Of a DNA stretch of 64,000 bases, positions 42,401 to 51,163 are shown piece after piece. Positions within the stretch are counted from its first letter, which is position 1. Every line of letters starts with the position of its first letter. The stretch is from an uncultured Muribaculaceae bacterium (lineage in GTDB: Bacteria > Bacteroidota > Bacteroidia > Bacteroidales > Muribaculaceae): NCBI GenBank assembly GCA_910584905.1, contig CAJUCQ010000024.1, positions 1 to 64,000 on the forward strand. Direction: 5' to 3'. The notes under the pieces were generated by a model, which saw nothing but the letters and a program-made list of their open reading frames with translations, was not told the DNA's origin and did no database searches. The translations under genes were made by a program, and so were the position numbers.

Positions 42401-45400
42401 ACACGCACGTCCGACAGCGACGGGTTGCCGAGCACGGCCATGCGGTTGCGGTTGTTGTCCGGGTCGCGGCCCGTGTAGAGCACGCCATAGCCCACGCCCT
42501 CTTCTTCCGCCCTCTTCGCGCGGTTGCGCTCTTTTTTCAGGTCGACGAGGCTCTGAAGGTTGAAGTTGAGATAGTTGTTCTCGGGCCACACAAGCTCGCG
42601 GTCGGCGTTGGAATCGCTGTATTTTTTCGGAGCCGTCAGCTCAAGCGGAATTTCATATTCGTAGAAATTGTTCTTGACGTCAGTGCCGAGGCGGATGAAG
42701 GCCGAGAGGTCGCCCGTCCGCGTGTCGGTGGTGTTGTCGATAGGCGCTTCGGCGTGAATCCACATCTGCAGGCGCTTGTAGTTGCGGAGGTCGAGTTGCG
42801 TGTTGCGATAAACGGCGCGGGCGTCGCCTGCCGTGAGGTCGGTCACCTTCAGCGACATCGACTGCTCGTTGAGCTGCGTAATCTGACTCTGCGACGGGTC
42901 CTGAATACGCGTCACCCCCGGAGGCAGCACGTAGTTCACAGGCTCGCGGCCCGCATTCTCCTCGATGTTCACCACCGATATGTCGAGTTGGCCCTGAGCC
43001 GGAGCGTCGCCGCGCGAGTTGAGGTTGAAATCATAGCTACGCCACTCGCCGCGCACAAGTTCGAACGTGGCGAATCGCAGGTGGGTCGGCTTCTTGAATC
43101 CGGTCATGAACATGCGCGCGAAACGTATGGTCGAGAAGTCGGAGATGCCGCCCACTATTTTCTCGAAGTCGCTCAAAGGTATCTTGAACTGATACCATTC
43201 GACTTCGAGATCGGGGTTCTGGGGGTCGCGCGTCGGGACGAGCGACGTCTGCTTGTCCGTGATATAATTCTTGCCCACCACGAGGTCCTCGGGGCGGATT
43301 GAAACCCTGTACTGGAAGTAGCGCTCGTATTCGTTGAGCGTATTGTCCTGATTGATGTCCTCGACGTCGGGAGTGGCGCGCGAGCTTTGGTAGAGAGGGT
43401 CGGAAGCATCCTCGGGCGAGAGCGAGTTGCCTTCGACGCCGTTGTAGCGTTTGTAGCGCTCAAGCACGCCGATGCGCTGCTCGTCGTAGTCGTAGCCGCG
43501 GTAGAAGTGGTAGTTGTCACCGGCAGGGTCGCGCAAGGGCGAGAACGGGTCGTTTTCCATCTCGGCCACAGTCTGCGGCGACAGCCGCTGGCGCAGCTCC
43601 GCGAGATATTCGGCATACGAAGGGAAAGCGAACTCGTCATCGTTGGGGAGGCCGTCAAGCCCGACGTCCTGCGCCAAGCGTGCTCCCGTGGCGTTGTCGA
43701 AAGAGTAGGTCAGCGAATTCTGCGATGACACGCGCCCCCACACCGTCTCCTTAAGATACTGGTTGTTGCCATCGTAGGGGATGCCGTTCTCATAGCTCTT
43801 GAGGCCGTCTTTAAGGATGTCTTCCGACAGCTCGCCGAAGTTGAGATAGAGGTCGCCGCCCTCGAGATTCGGGTTCTCGGGGTCAAGGAAAGGATTTAGG
43901 AGCCAGAACTGCACATACTCGATGTTGCTTTGCTCGAAGTTGGTGTTGTCGAGTCTGCGCATGATGCCGCCCCAGCGCTTTTCGGGGTTCAGCAGGCGCC
44001 CGGCATCGTCGATATTGGTGGCGTCGAGGTTGTAGGGGCCGCGTTCGTCGGGGTAGAACGACAGGTTGAGCGTCTGTATCGTCGACGACTCGCCGTAGCC
44101 CAGCTCGCGTCCCTGGAATATCTCGCGCGAGGTCACTTCGCGCACGTAGGGGTTCGACAGCTGTTTGAGGTCGCTCTTGATGTAGCCCGGAGCCAGCGAC
44201 GAATTGCGCTGAGTGAACATACGGTCGATATAATACCAGTTCAAGAGCGCGCGGTTCTTGCCGTAAGCCACGTTGTTGCTCAGCGAAGCCTCCGGGAAGA
44301 GCGCATCGGGCGAAGGGTCGTAGGGCGTCGACGCGAGGAACCACGAGTATGGCGACCGCAGGTCGATGCCGGTCTGCGTGTTCTCGAAGTCATCGACATA
44401 CGACGATCCCTTGTTCGACCCGCTTCTCTGTGCGTGCGGCAACAGGCGGGCATATTCAGCCGTGAGATTGAGGCTCGACGGCGCCGTGGCGTTCACTGTC
44501 GGTATCTTGTTGAGCAGATTGGTGAGCCACATGAATTCGCCGTTGTAGTTCAGGTTGAGGCCAACCATTGTGTTGTTCACCACCTCGTCGCCGATATTCA
44601 CCTTCTCCAATAGAGCTTTCTCCGAAAAGTGGAGGAGCGTGCCGCCGATATTGAGGTTCTTGTTGACCTGATACTGGAGGTCAAGCCCGAGGAGCGTCTT
44701 GCGTTGCATCGAGAAAAGCGACTGGTTTTCAAGCGTCACGCTGATGTTCTGGCCCGAGTCGATGATGCTTTGGTTGGTGATGGTGACGATGCCCATGGCG
44801 TAGTCGACGGTATAGTCCGAGTTCTCCGTGAGGGTCACGCCCCCGGCCGTGACTATCACCGACCCGCGGGGCACGTTCATGGCATTAAGCCTGATCTGCG
44901 ATCCCGCCGATGCCTGATATTCACCCTGAAGGATAAACTTATTTTTGTCGGCATACTGCCGCGCCACCACGAGCGTCGAGTCGTAAAGCTCCTGATACAC
45001 GTATTGGTCCGCAAGGGCCGGATTGTTGATTTTCTTGCGCAGGTGCGACCCGAAAGGCTCCACGACCGGGAAGATGACCTTGCCCTGCTGGGCCATGATG
45101 GTGTAGCCCTCGATGAAGTCGAAGAAACCGTCGGGGTTGCTATCCTCGTTCGAGTCGATGCGGTCGAGGTTCATCACCTGGAGCAGCGACTGGTTGTTGA
45201 GCCCCGGCACGGGCAGATAATTGATTTGCGTGCCAGTCGTGTCCGACAGGTATTTGATATTCAGCCTGAACTTGCTTTTCTGTATCTGATAGCCGCCGAG
45301 CGAATACACGTTTTTCATCATCAGCTTCCACATCGGTAGCTGCGGCGACGTCGTCGTGCTCTTGAGCATCTTCACGTAGAGGCTTTGGTCGGTCGACGTG

Positions 45401-46944
45401 ATGTCGCCCGAGAACTCCCCGACCTGATATACTTGCCCGCGGTAGGTATATTCGAAGGCCACGGCCAGCACCTCGTCGGCGTTCAGCGCCGAGCGCACGG
45501 ATATGTAGCCGAGTGTCTGGTTCAGCGTGTACTCCGACGAGCTGAGCAGACGGGCGCTTTCGACCTTCTCATAGTCCGAGCCGCCGTCGATGCCGTAGGC
45601 CGAAAGAGGCGCCAGCGCCTGCGTCACGTTGTTGATGTTGCGCGCCGACGGATATTGCGTCTTGATGGTCTCAAGCAGGTTGTTCGAGGCGTTGGCCGGA
45701 TTGGGGAGCGCCGGGTTCGTGCGCCAGTAGTCATTGGCGAGCACGCTGTTCTCGCCGAGGTCCTGAAAGGCGACGAGATTGCGCGCCTGTTCGTATTTGC
45801 CCGTTTTGTTTGTCACCCACACCTCGATACGCGTGATGCTGACGCCCGACGACACGTAGGGCAGCTTCGAGGCGAAGTCGTCGTAGTTGTCGCGGAAAAA
45901 ATGCGCGAGGAAAAAGTGGCGGTTCTGGTCATACTCGTCGGCGTTGACGCTGAACTCCGTCGTCTGCGCGCCGCCCTTTGTGTTCACGGTCTTTGACTCC
46001 GAGTTTTGTTGCGACACAAGAGCCGTGGCCGTGAGCTTGCCGAACTGCAGCTTGGTCTTGAAGCCGAAAAGAGCCGTCGACCCGCGGATGAGCGACGACC
46101 CCGTGGTCATCGACACATTGCCCGCCTCGATGCTCTTGACGATATCGTCTTCCTGACCCTCGTATGCCAGCTTGAGGTTCTTGGAGTCGAAATCGAATGT
46201 GGCGTCCGTGTTATAGCTCATGTTGAACTTCATTCGGTCGCCGACCGACGCGTTGATGGTGGCTTGGATTTTTTGGTCGAAGTCGAAATAGGTCTTGCGC
46301 CGCGACGACAGCGACAGCGACGGATTGTCAGTCTTGTTGCTCTTGATGCCCATCTGCACCTGCACCGACCCTTGCGTCTTGAGCTGGACGCCGCCCGGCC
46401 CGAATATCTTCTCAAGAGGCCCGAGGGCGAAATTCATGTCGAAGATATTGAACGGCTGTTTCTCCTTGTCGGTGATAAGCTCCTGATTGCGCGTGCGATA
46501 GTACTGCTGCATCGACTTGCGCAGTTGCCAGTTGTTGTACTGCTCGGCCGAGAGCATGAACGGCGTGGCGATGTCGAAATCGCCCACTCGCGTATGCACG
46601 ATATACGACCCCGTGGCCGCGTCGTACTCCGCCTCCGTGCGTATGTTCGAAGGCGCCGAGAGGTCGTAGGCAAGCTCGTTTTCCATCAGCTGCTCATAAT
46701 TCTCCGGCACGGTCTGGAGCACAGGGAAGGGCATCATAATCGAATCCGCGGGCGGAGCCGGAGGATAAGCCCCCGGAGCCGGAGGCTTGAGCTCGCTTTT
46801 GTAGTATTGGGCCGAAGCCCCCGGGATAAGCCACATCACCACAAGCGCCATCACAAAGACGCCTCCGCCGCCACCGAGGCGGCGGTAGAGACGCCCGAGA
46901 GCGTGTGCAGGATTATATTTCCGGTAAGCTTCTTGAAACTTCAT
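39454..46944 (-). CDS. sprA: Type IX secretion outer-membrane translocon SprA (Sov)
   Basis: This 2496-residue protein is the giant outer-membrane barrel of the type IX secretion system, through which folded proteins with C-terminal sorting tails leave the cell. A signal sequence (about 30-46, MALVVMWLIPGASA) precedes the mature YYKSEL start. Family blocks include FDMNFALGPLEKIFGPGG, QGSVQVQMG and NYTDATFDFDSKNLKL-like NTDATFDFDSKNLKLAYEG early on. Many long beta-strand stretches follow, and the protein ends with a barrel-type strand (SYGISINLSLAR). Length matches SprA/Sov (about 2400-2500). It follows ruvA on the same strand by 77 bp. Other T9SS genes are not in this window. Confidence 0.93.
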   Translation of the reverse strand: MKFQEAYRKYNPAHALGRLYRRLGGGGGVFVMALVVMWLIPGASAQYYKSELKPPAPGAYPPAPPADSIMMPFPVLQTVPENYEQLMENELAYDLSAPSNIRTEAEYDAATGSYIVHTRVGDFDIATPFMLSAEQYNNWQLRKSMQQYYRTRNQELITDKEKQPFNIFDMNFALGPLEKIFGPGGVQLKTQGSVQVQMGIKSNKTDNPSLSLSSRRKTYFDFDQKIQATINASVGDRMKFNMSYNTDATFDFDSKNLKLAYEGQEDDIVKSIEAGNVSMTTGSSLIRGSTALFGFKTKLQFGKLTATALVSQQNSESKTVNTKGGAQTTEFSVNADEYDQNRHFFLAHFFRDNYDDFASKLPYVSSGVSITRIEVWVTNKTGKYEQARNLVAFQDLGENSVLANDYWRTNPALPNPANASNNLLETIKTQYPSARNINNVTQALAPLSAYGIDGGSDYEKVESARLLSSSEYTLNQTLGYISVRSALNADEVLAVAFEYTYRGQVYQVGEFSGDITSTDQSLYVKMLKSTTTSPQLPMWKLMMKNVYSLGGYQIQKSKFRLNIKYLSDTTGTQINYLPVPGLNNQSLLQVMNLDRIDSNEDSNPDGFFDFIEGYTIMAQQGKVIFPVVEPFGSHLRKKINNPALADQYVYQELYDSTLVVARQYADKNKFILQGEYQASAGSQIRLNAMNVPRGSVIVTAGGVTLTENSDYTVDYAMGIVTITNQSIIDSGQNISVTLENQSLFSMQRKTLLGLDLQYQVNKNLNIGGTLLHFSEKALLEKVNIGDEVVNNTMVGLNLNYNGEFMWLTNLLNKIPTVNATAPSSLNLTAEYARLLPHAQRSGSNKGSSYVDDFENTQTGIDLRSPYSWFLASTPYDPSPDALFPEASLSNNVAYGKNRALLNWYYIDRMFTQRNSSLAPGYIKSDLKQLSNPYVREVTSREIFQGRELGYGESSTIQTLNLSFYPDERGPYNLDATNIDDAGRLLNPEKRWGGIMRRLDNTNFEQSNIEYVQFWLLNPFLDPENPNLEGGDLYLNFGELSEDILKDGLKSYENGIPYDGNNQYLKETVWGRVSSQNSLTYSFDNATGARLAQDVGLDGLPNDDEFAFPSYAEYLAELRQRLSPQTVAEMENDPFSPLRDPAGDNYHFYRGYDYDEQRIGVLERYKRYNGVEGNSLSPEDASDPLYQSSRATPDVEDINQDNTLNEYERYFQYRVSIRPEDLVVGKNYITDKQTSLVPTRDPQNPDLEVEWYQFKIPLSDFEKIVGGISDFSTIRFARMFMTGFKKPTHLRFATFELVRGEWRSYDFNLNSRGDAPAQGQLDISVVNIEENAGREPVNYVLPPGVTRIQDPSQSQITQLNEQSMSLKVTDLTAGDARAVYRNTQLDLRNYKRLQMWIHAEAPIDNTTDTRTGDLSAFIRLGTDVKNNFYEYEIPLELTAPKKYSDSNADRELVWPENNYLNFNLQSLVDLKKERNRAKRAEEEGVGYGVLYTGRDPDNNRNRMAVLGNPSLSDVRVILIGIRNNSATTKDGTVWVNELKVTDFAEEGGWAAKANATLALSDVATLNLGGHFETAGFGGVDQSLNERRLDDFQQYNVAVQADLGRFLPEKAKLRAPVYYSRSEEKTSPKYNPLDQDVLLKDALNDCTTKAERDSISSYAVERTSIQNFSLSGLKFDVKSKNPMPWDPANFTVNFSFSKQSKNDPTTEYENTNDYRGALQYNYSPYFKAFKPFKGLKSKNKNARFLKEWELNWLPTNISFQTNMSRYYYEQQTRSETDQMFQLPVSVSKNFLWDRQLALTWNITKTLSLTFNSNTSARIEETVGAVNRKLFPDKYKEWKDTVWQSIRSMGTPWAYNQTFTGQYRAPFSKIPFLDFLTANVSYNATYRWDRGATIDGTSMGNSIANQAAWNADGRINFEGFYNKITFLKEVNKRFANTRRPNTTTRKPKRFEKAFALKPDTTLVIKHNLRTKKVKVTAVTADGNKPFAVKTKIIDANNVEILTRGDQNIKFTVLELLKDEKSLMREIGEYATRLVMSPRNVSVRYRNTRTMSLPLFRPEIGNIFGESTSYGPMAPGLDFAFGFTDESYIRKALDRGWLITDDGQTSPAVWGRTNELNIEANLEIFKGFKIQLTFNRTDNRTSQVQFMYDGMPTSLAGSYTKTHMALGTALRSSKADDGYNSAAFNTFLANIPEIRDRVEAQYAGLRYPDGGFIAGTPEAGKPFSPATGEVSRTSSDVLIPAFMAAYSGSSAESVTLNPFPDFSSVLPNWRVTYDGLINMGNMRNIFKSFTLSHAYQCTYSVGSFSSYLNWVSADGGNLGFTLDELSGLPVPSSPFNISSVAITERFAPLFGVKATMKNDLQFNAEWRDQRTLTLNTSAGQVVEATTKGITVGVGYKIIGFNTVLKMKGSAQGVSNDLTLNADFSFQNTQALIRRIESNYTQPTSGANTLGINFTASYILSKRITLQAYFDHQVNTPLVTTSSYPTTNSSYGISINLSLAR

Positions 46945-47021
46945 TGCAGAAACGGAGCGCGCTCACGGGGCCACAGCTGTTGGGGCCGCGAAGACCGGCG
47001 ACGCGCGCAGGGTAGGGGGGC

Positions 47022-47618
47022 TTAAAGACGCGGGAGCGCCTTCTTGATGGCCTGTTCGGCCTTGAGCGTCGGGTCTTCGTCGAAGATGGCCGAAAGCACC
47101 TTGTCGGAAGCCTTGCGGTCAAACCCGAGCATCATAAGCGCGGCGTGGGCCTCGTCGAAAGCATCGCTCCTCCGCGCCGCTTCCGCGCCTGACTGCAATA
47201 CTAACGTATGACCCGTCGGTTTTATTTTATCGCGGAGGTCAACAATTATTCTTTCCGCCGTTTTTGTCCCTATTCCCTTTACGCCCTTGAGCCGTTTGGC
47301 ATCGCCCGTGGCGATTACGGCGCCCAGCTCGTTCGCCCCCAGCGACGACAGCACAATCATTGCCGTCGAAGCTCCGACGCCGCTGACGCCTATCAGCAGC
47401 CTGAACAGTTCCCGCTCGCGCTCGTCGGCAAAACCGTAGAGCGTATAGGCGTCCTCGCGGATGGATTCATGCACCAGAAGCTTGGCCTCGCTGCGGCCCT
47501 CGATGGCGCTGAACGTCGGGAGCGAGATATTAAGCAGATAACCGACGCCGCCTGACGTCTCTATCACCGCCGCCGCCGGATTGAGCGCCGCAACGGCGCC
47601 GCGGATATATTCTATCAT
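47022..47618 (-). CDS. ruvA: Holliday junction helicase subunit RuvA
   Basis: This 198-residue protein binds Holliday junctions and loads the RuvB motor. The N-terminal OB fold (MIEYIRGAVAALNPAAAVIE) is followed by helix-hairpin-helix motifs (LLIGVSGVGASTAMIVLS and LKGVKGIGTKTAERIIVDL). The C-terminal three-helix domain (about 150-198) contacts RuvB. Length is normal. It lies upstream of sprA on the same strand with a 77-bp gap and no promoter box of its own that I can see. Confidence 0.95.
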   Translation of the reverse strand: MIEYIRGAVAALNPAAAVIETSGGVGYLLNISLPTFSAIEGRSEAKLLVHESIREDAYTLYGFADERERELFRLLIGVSGVGASTAMIVLSSLGANELGAVIATGDAKRLKGVKGIGTKTAERIIVDLRDKIKPTGHTLVLQSGAEAARRSDAFDEAHAALMMLGFDRKASDKVLSAIFDEDPTLKAEQAIKKALPRL

Positions 47619-47654
47619 GATGTTATGACTCGTGTGGATGGTTCGACACTATAA

Positions 47655-47706
47655 GCATCGGAAGAGTGTCGGGGGGCCGCTGTGGGGCCCGACACGCTCC
47701 CGATGC
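47655..47706 (-). terminator. Long imperfect hairpin between the CoA-transferase gene and ruvA
   Basis: GCATCGG...GTGTCGGG (from 47655) pairs with CCCGACAC...CCGATGC (to 47706) with a few mismatches and a GC-rich top. It lies just past the CoA-transferase stop. No T run follows on the minus strand, so it may be an attenuator or an mRNA-stabilising structure instead. Confidence 0.5.
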
Positions 47707-47746
47707 CTGTCTTTTATGGCCGGTCGCCGCTATGTGCGACGCCGCA

Positions 47747-49243
47747 TCAGCAGTATTTGCCGAAGTCGGCGTTGCGCATGTCGCCGCTTTCGTTGAACGA
47801 GTTGTGGAACTCAAAAGCCGCCTTGAGCGTGCAGGGCGTCTGGCCGTTCTTGCCGCCGAGCTTGAGGTAGTCCCACAAAAGCTCCTTGTACATCGGATGC
47901 GCGCACTTCTCGATTATCAGTCGGGCGCGTTCTTCGGGGTCTTTGTGACGGAGGTCGGCAACGCCTTGGTCCGTGACGAGGATGTCGACTGAGTGCTCGC
48001 TGTGGTCAGGGTGCGCAACCATGGGGACGATGTTCGAAATCATGCCGCCCTTCGACACCGACGGGCAGCTGAATATCGACAGATAAGCGTTGCGCGTGAA
48101 GTCGCCCGAACCGCCGATGCCGTTCATCATCCTCGTCCCGAGCACGTGAGTCGAATTCACCGACCCGAAGAGGTCAGCCTCAAGGGCCGTATTCATGGCG
48201 ATGACGCCTATGCGGCGGATTACCTCCGGATTGTTCGAAATCTCGGCCGGACGCATCAGAATCTTGTCGTGGAAAAAGTCGATGTCAGCGAAGAGCTTGC
48301 GCTCGGTGTCATCGGAGAATGTCATCGAGCACGTCGAAGCGAACGTGCATTTTCCTTTCTTCAGAAGCTCAAGCACAGCGTCCTGAACCACTTCCGTGTA
48401 CATCATGAAGTTGGGAAGCTCCTTGCTCTCGCCGAGGTCGTAGAGCACGGCGTTAGCCACGTTGCCCACGCCGCTCTGCAGCGGGAGGAATTCTTTGGGA
48501 AGTCGGCCGGCCATGTATTCGCCCACAAGGAAGTTGACAACGTTCGAGCCGATCTGCTGGCTCACCTCGTCAACTGCCGTGAAGGGCTTCACGCCGTCGA
48601 GCATATTGTTGCGAACGATGCCCACGACCTTCGAGGGGTCGATTTTGAGCACCAGAGAGCCGATGCGGTCGTTGGCCGCATAGATGGGCACCTCGCGGCG
48701 GTGGGGAGGATCCTGAAGCAGCACAACGTCGTGCATCCCGAGGAGGCTCTTCGGAAGAGCCTCGTTCAGCTCGATAAAGATTTTATTCGCCATGCGGGCG
48801 TATGTGGGGATATTGCCGATGCCCGTGCCGAGGATGATTTCGCCGTCGGGGGTGATGTCGGCCGCCTCTATGATGGCGTAGTCGATTTTGCCGTAAAAGC
48901 CATAGCGCATCTCCTGAGCCATCTCCGAGAGATGACGGTCGAAGTAGTGCACGTCATGGCAGTTGATGCGTTTGCGCAGGTCCGGGACGTTCTGATACGG
49001 AGCGCGCATGTTGATGGCGTTGGCGCGAGAGAGGGCGCCGTCGACGAGGTCGCTTGTCGATGCTCCGGTGAAAAGATTGACCTTGAACGGGCGGCCGGCT
49101 TCATGCTCGCGTTCAGCCTTGGCCGCAAGAGCCTTAGTGATTACTTTCGGCGTCCCGGGGGCGGTAAAACCCGAAAGACCCAAGGTGTCGCCATCCTTAA
49201 TCATTTCAGCGGCTTCCTGAGCCGTGATGTAGTTGAATGCCAT
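47747..49243 (-). CDS. Acetyl-CoA hydrolase/transferase (succinyl-CoA:acetate CoA-transferase type)
   Basis: This 498-residue enzyme of the Cat1/acetyl-CoA hydrolase family moves CoA between short-chain acids, probably succinyl-CoA and acetate or propionate in a fermenting Bacteroidales. The N-terminus (MAFNYITAQEAAEMIKDGD) leads to LSGFTAPGTPKVI. GIGNIPTYA, LQSGVGNVANAVL and GIGGSGDFTRNAY form later substrate and CoA loops. An open frame runs upstream to 49636, but it passes through the next gene and has no family resemblance, so 49243 is preferred. It lies 34 bp after a small membrane-protein gene and is probably co-transcribed from the promoter at 49741-49772. Confidence 0.92.
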   Translation of the reverse strand: MAFNYITAQEAAEMIKDGDTLGLSGFTAPGTPKVITKALAAKAEREHEAGRPFKVNLFTGASTSDLVDGALSRANAINMRAPYQNVPDLRKRINCHDVHYFDRHLSEMAQEMRYGFYGKIDYAIIEAADITPDGEIILGTGIGNIPTYARMANKIFIELNEALPKSLLGMHDVVLLQDPPHRREVPIYAANDRIGSLVLKIDPSKVVGIVRNNMLDGVKPFTAVDEVSQQIGSNVVNFLVGEYMAGRLPKEFLPLQSGVGNVANAVLYDLGESKELPNFMMYTEVVQDAVLELLKKGKCTFASTCSMTFSDDTERKLFADIDFFHDKILMRPAEISNNPEVIRRIGVIAMNTALEADLFGSVNSTHVLGTRMMNGIGGSGDFTRNAYLSIFSCPSVSKGGMISNIVPMVAHPDHSEHSVDILVTDQGVADLRHKDPEERARLIIEKCAHPMYKELLWDYLKLGGKNGQTPCTLKAAFEFHNSFNESGDMRNADFGKYC

Positions 49244-49277
49244 GGTGATATTGAATGGTTTTATGGTTTGATTTTTT

Positions 49278-49721
49278 TCAGTCTTTGTATTTGGGACGCA
49301 GTATTTCCGCCCAGATGATGCCGCGGCGAAGGTCGTCGCTGTCGCATCCCGCAGACTCCGGCGCCCCCGTCGCTGCGGCTCCGTCGGTGATGCCTTCGTC
49401 GGCGTTGACGTCAACCGTCGACCGGACGCCCTCCTCGCCCGTGATAAACGGGCTGACGCGCGTATCGACGCCGGTCGGAAATTCCGCCGCGCTGCTTGGC
49501 TCCCACGGCCGGAAATCGGCCTGCTTGCGCTCCTGTGCCTGCGCACGAGGCGCCGGCGCGCTCCGCTTGGGCCGCGGGGCGGCCTTTGCGCCTTTCTGAG
49601 CCGCAGGCTTGCCCTTGCCCTTTTGGACGTGCTCAAGCAGGGGGGTGATGACGCTGCCCCATAGAGCAGCGCCTACAATTCCTATTCCGATTATAATATC
49701 GCCGAGTTCGCCTAAGTCCAC
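49278..49721 (-). CDS. Small membrane protein with Ala/Pro/Lys-rich cytoplasmic region, unknown
   Basis: Read from a GTG at 49721 this is 147 residues: an N-terminal membrane helix (MDLGELGDIIIGIGIVGAAL, about 8-27), a basic Ala/Pro-rich linker (about 40-75) and an acidic C-terminal part ending IIWAEILRPKYKD. The last segment looks folded and may be a short conserved tail. The longer frame from ATG 49769 would overlap both boxes of the gene's own predicted promoter, so the GTG start is favoured. Function unknown. It precedes the CoA-transferase gene by 34 bp. Confidence 0.65.
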   Translation of the reverse strand: MDLGELGDIIIGIGIVGAALWGSVITPLLEHVQKGKGKPAAQKGAKAAPRPKRSAPAPRAQAQERKQADFRPWEPSSAAEFPTGVDTRVSPFITGEEGVRSTVDVNADEGITDGAAATGAPESAGCDSDDLRRGIIWAEILRPKYKD

Positions 49722-49730
49722 TTTTTTTTG

Positions 49731-49738
49731 TAATTTTG
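49731..49738 (+). promoter_or_regulatory. -7 promoter box of miaB
   Basis: TAATTTTG matches TAnnTTTG; an imperfect -33 (TTCG at 49707-49710) is 20 bp upstream. The transcript would start near 49745, inside the -7 box of the opposite promoter. Confidence 0.55.
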
Positions 49739-49740
49739 CA

Positions 49741-49772
49741 CAAAAATACGCATTCTTGTGCAAAGTCACAAA
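49741..49772 (-). promoter_or_regulatory. Promoter of the small membrane protein and CoA-transferase genes
   Basis: Minus-strand -33 TTTG (plus strand CAAA, 49769-49772), a 20-bp spacer and -7 TATTTTTG (49741-49748). Its -7 box lies two bases from the miaB -7 box, so the two promoters face away from an overlapping core. Confidence 0.6.
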
Positions 49773-49788
49773 TTTTTATCCTGAAGAA

Positions 49789-51147
49789 ATGGCTGAAATT
49801 TCTAACCCTGAGAAGAAAATATATATCGAGACCTACGGCTGTCAGATGAACGTCGCCGACTCCGAGGTCGTGGCTTCAATCGCCGGAATGGCCGGATACG
49901 AGCTTTCCGACACACTCGACGGCGCATCGGCCGTCCTCCTCAATACTTGCTCCATCCGCGACAACGCCGAGCAGAAAATCATATCCCGCCTGCAGGTCCT
50001 CAACTCCATCCGACGTCGCAAGGACTCCCCCCTCCGTATTATCGGCGTAATAGGCTGTATGGCCGAGCGCGTCAAGGACGAACTCACCACATCCTACGGC
50101 GTCGACCTCGTCGCAGGCCCCGACTCATACCTCGACCTCCCGGCCCTCCTCGCCGCCGCCGAGACCGGCCGGAAAGCCGTCAACGTGGAGCTGAGCACCA
50201 CTGAAACATACCGCGACATCGTCCCCGTGCGCATCCCCGGAAAAAACGTCGGCGGATGGATCAGCATCATGCGCGGATGCAACAATTTCTGCTCATACTG
50301 CATCGTGCCCTATACCCGAGGCCGCGAACGCTCACGTCCCATAGCGAGCATTCTCCGCGAACTTGCCGACCTCCGCGAACGCGGATACCGCGAAGTCACC
50401 CTCCTCGGCCAGAACGTCAACAGCTACTCTTATACCGACGAAACCTCAGGCCGCACCGTCGCATTCCCCGACCTCCTTGCCGCTGTCGCCGAAGCCGCCC
50501 CGGAAATGCGCGTCCGCTTCACCACATCACACCCCAAGGACATGAGCGACCGCACCATCGACGTGATTGCATCCCACCCCAACATCTGCCGCTCGATACA
50601 CCTCCCGGTCCAGAGCGGCTCCGACAAGGTCCTTGCGGCGATGAACCGCAAGTACACCCGCGAATGGTATCTCGGACGCATCGACGCTATCCGCAGCCGC
50701 ATCCCCGACTGCGCCATCTCCACCGACCTTTTCACCGGATTCCATGACGAATCCGAAGACGACTTCCGCGACACCCTCTCGCTCATGGAAGAAGTCGGTT
50801 TCGACTCAGCCTTCATGTTCAAATACTCCGAGCGCCCCGGCACCCTCGCTGCCCGGACAATGCCCGACAACATCCCTGAAGACGTCAAAATCGAACGCCT
50901 CAACCGCATGATCGAGCTTCAGAATCGCCTCTCGCTCGAATCGAACCGCCGCGACATTGGAAAGACCTTCGAAGTACTCGTCGAAGGCGTCGCCAAGCGC
51001 AGCCGCGAGCAGATGGTGGGACGCACAAGCCAGAACAAGACGGCCGTATTCCCCCGCCGCGAAGGCGTCAAAGTCGGCGACTTCGTCAGCGTTATCGTCA
51101 AAGACGCATCCTCCGCAACGCTCCTTTGTGAGCTTTGCGACGACTGA
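49789..51147 (+). CDS. miaB: tRNA-2-methylthio-N6-dimethylallyladenosine synthase MiaB
   Basis: This 452-residue radical-SAM enzyme adds a methylthio group to i6A37 of tRNAs. The N-terminal domain has the three auxiliary-cluster cysteines in YGCQMN, NTCSIRDNA and GVIGCMAER. The radical-SAM CxxxCxxC lies in RGCNNFCSYCIVPYTRGRE. A TRAM RNA-binding domain (about 385-450) closes the protein. The ATG at 49789 gives the standard N-terminus; the open frame back to 49609 passes through the promoter. The helicase gene follows after 16 bp. Confidence 0.95.
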   Translation: MAEISNPEKKIYIETYGCQMNVADSEVVASIAGMAGYELSDTLDGASAVLLNTCSIRDNAEQKIISRLQVLNSIRRRKDSPLRIIGVIGCMAERVKDELTTSYGVDLVAGPDSYLDLPALLAAAETGRKAVNVELSTTETYRDIVPVRIPGKNVGGWISIMRGCNNFCSYCIVPYTRGRERSRPIASILRELADLRERGYREVTLLGQNVNSYSYTDETSGRTVAFPDLLAAVAEAAPEMRVRFTTSHPKDMSDRTIDVIASHPNICRSIHLPVQSGSDKVLAAMNRKYTREWYLGRIDAIRSRIPDCAISTDLFTGFHDESEDDFRDTLSLMEEVGFDSAFMFKYSERPGTLAARTMPDNIPEDVKIERLNRMIELQNRLSLESNRRDIGKTFEVLVEGVAKRSREQMVGRTSQNKTAVFPRREGVKVGDFVSVIVKDASSATLLCELCDD

Positions 51148-51163
51148 TTCCCCCGGACGCGAT

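Noticed and set aside
49244..49636. 131-residue extension of the CoA-transferase
   Set aside because: Arg/Ala/Ser-rich shadow of the small membrane-protein gene in another frame; the family N-terminus begins at 49243.
50957..51163. 69-residue extension of the helicase
   Set aside because: Lies in another frame of miaB and is a Ser/Ala/Arg-rich shadow.
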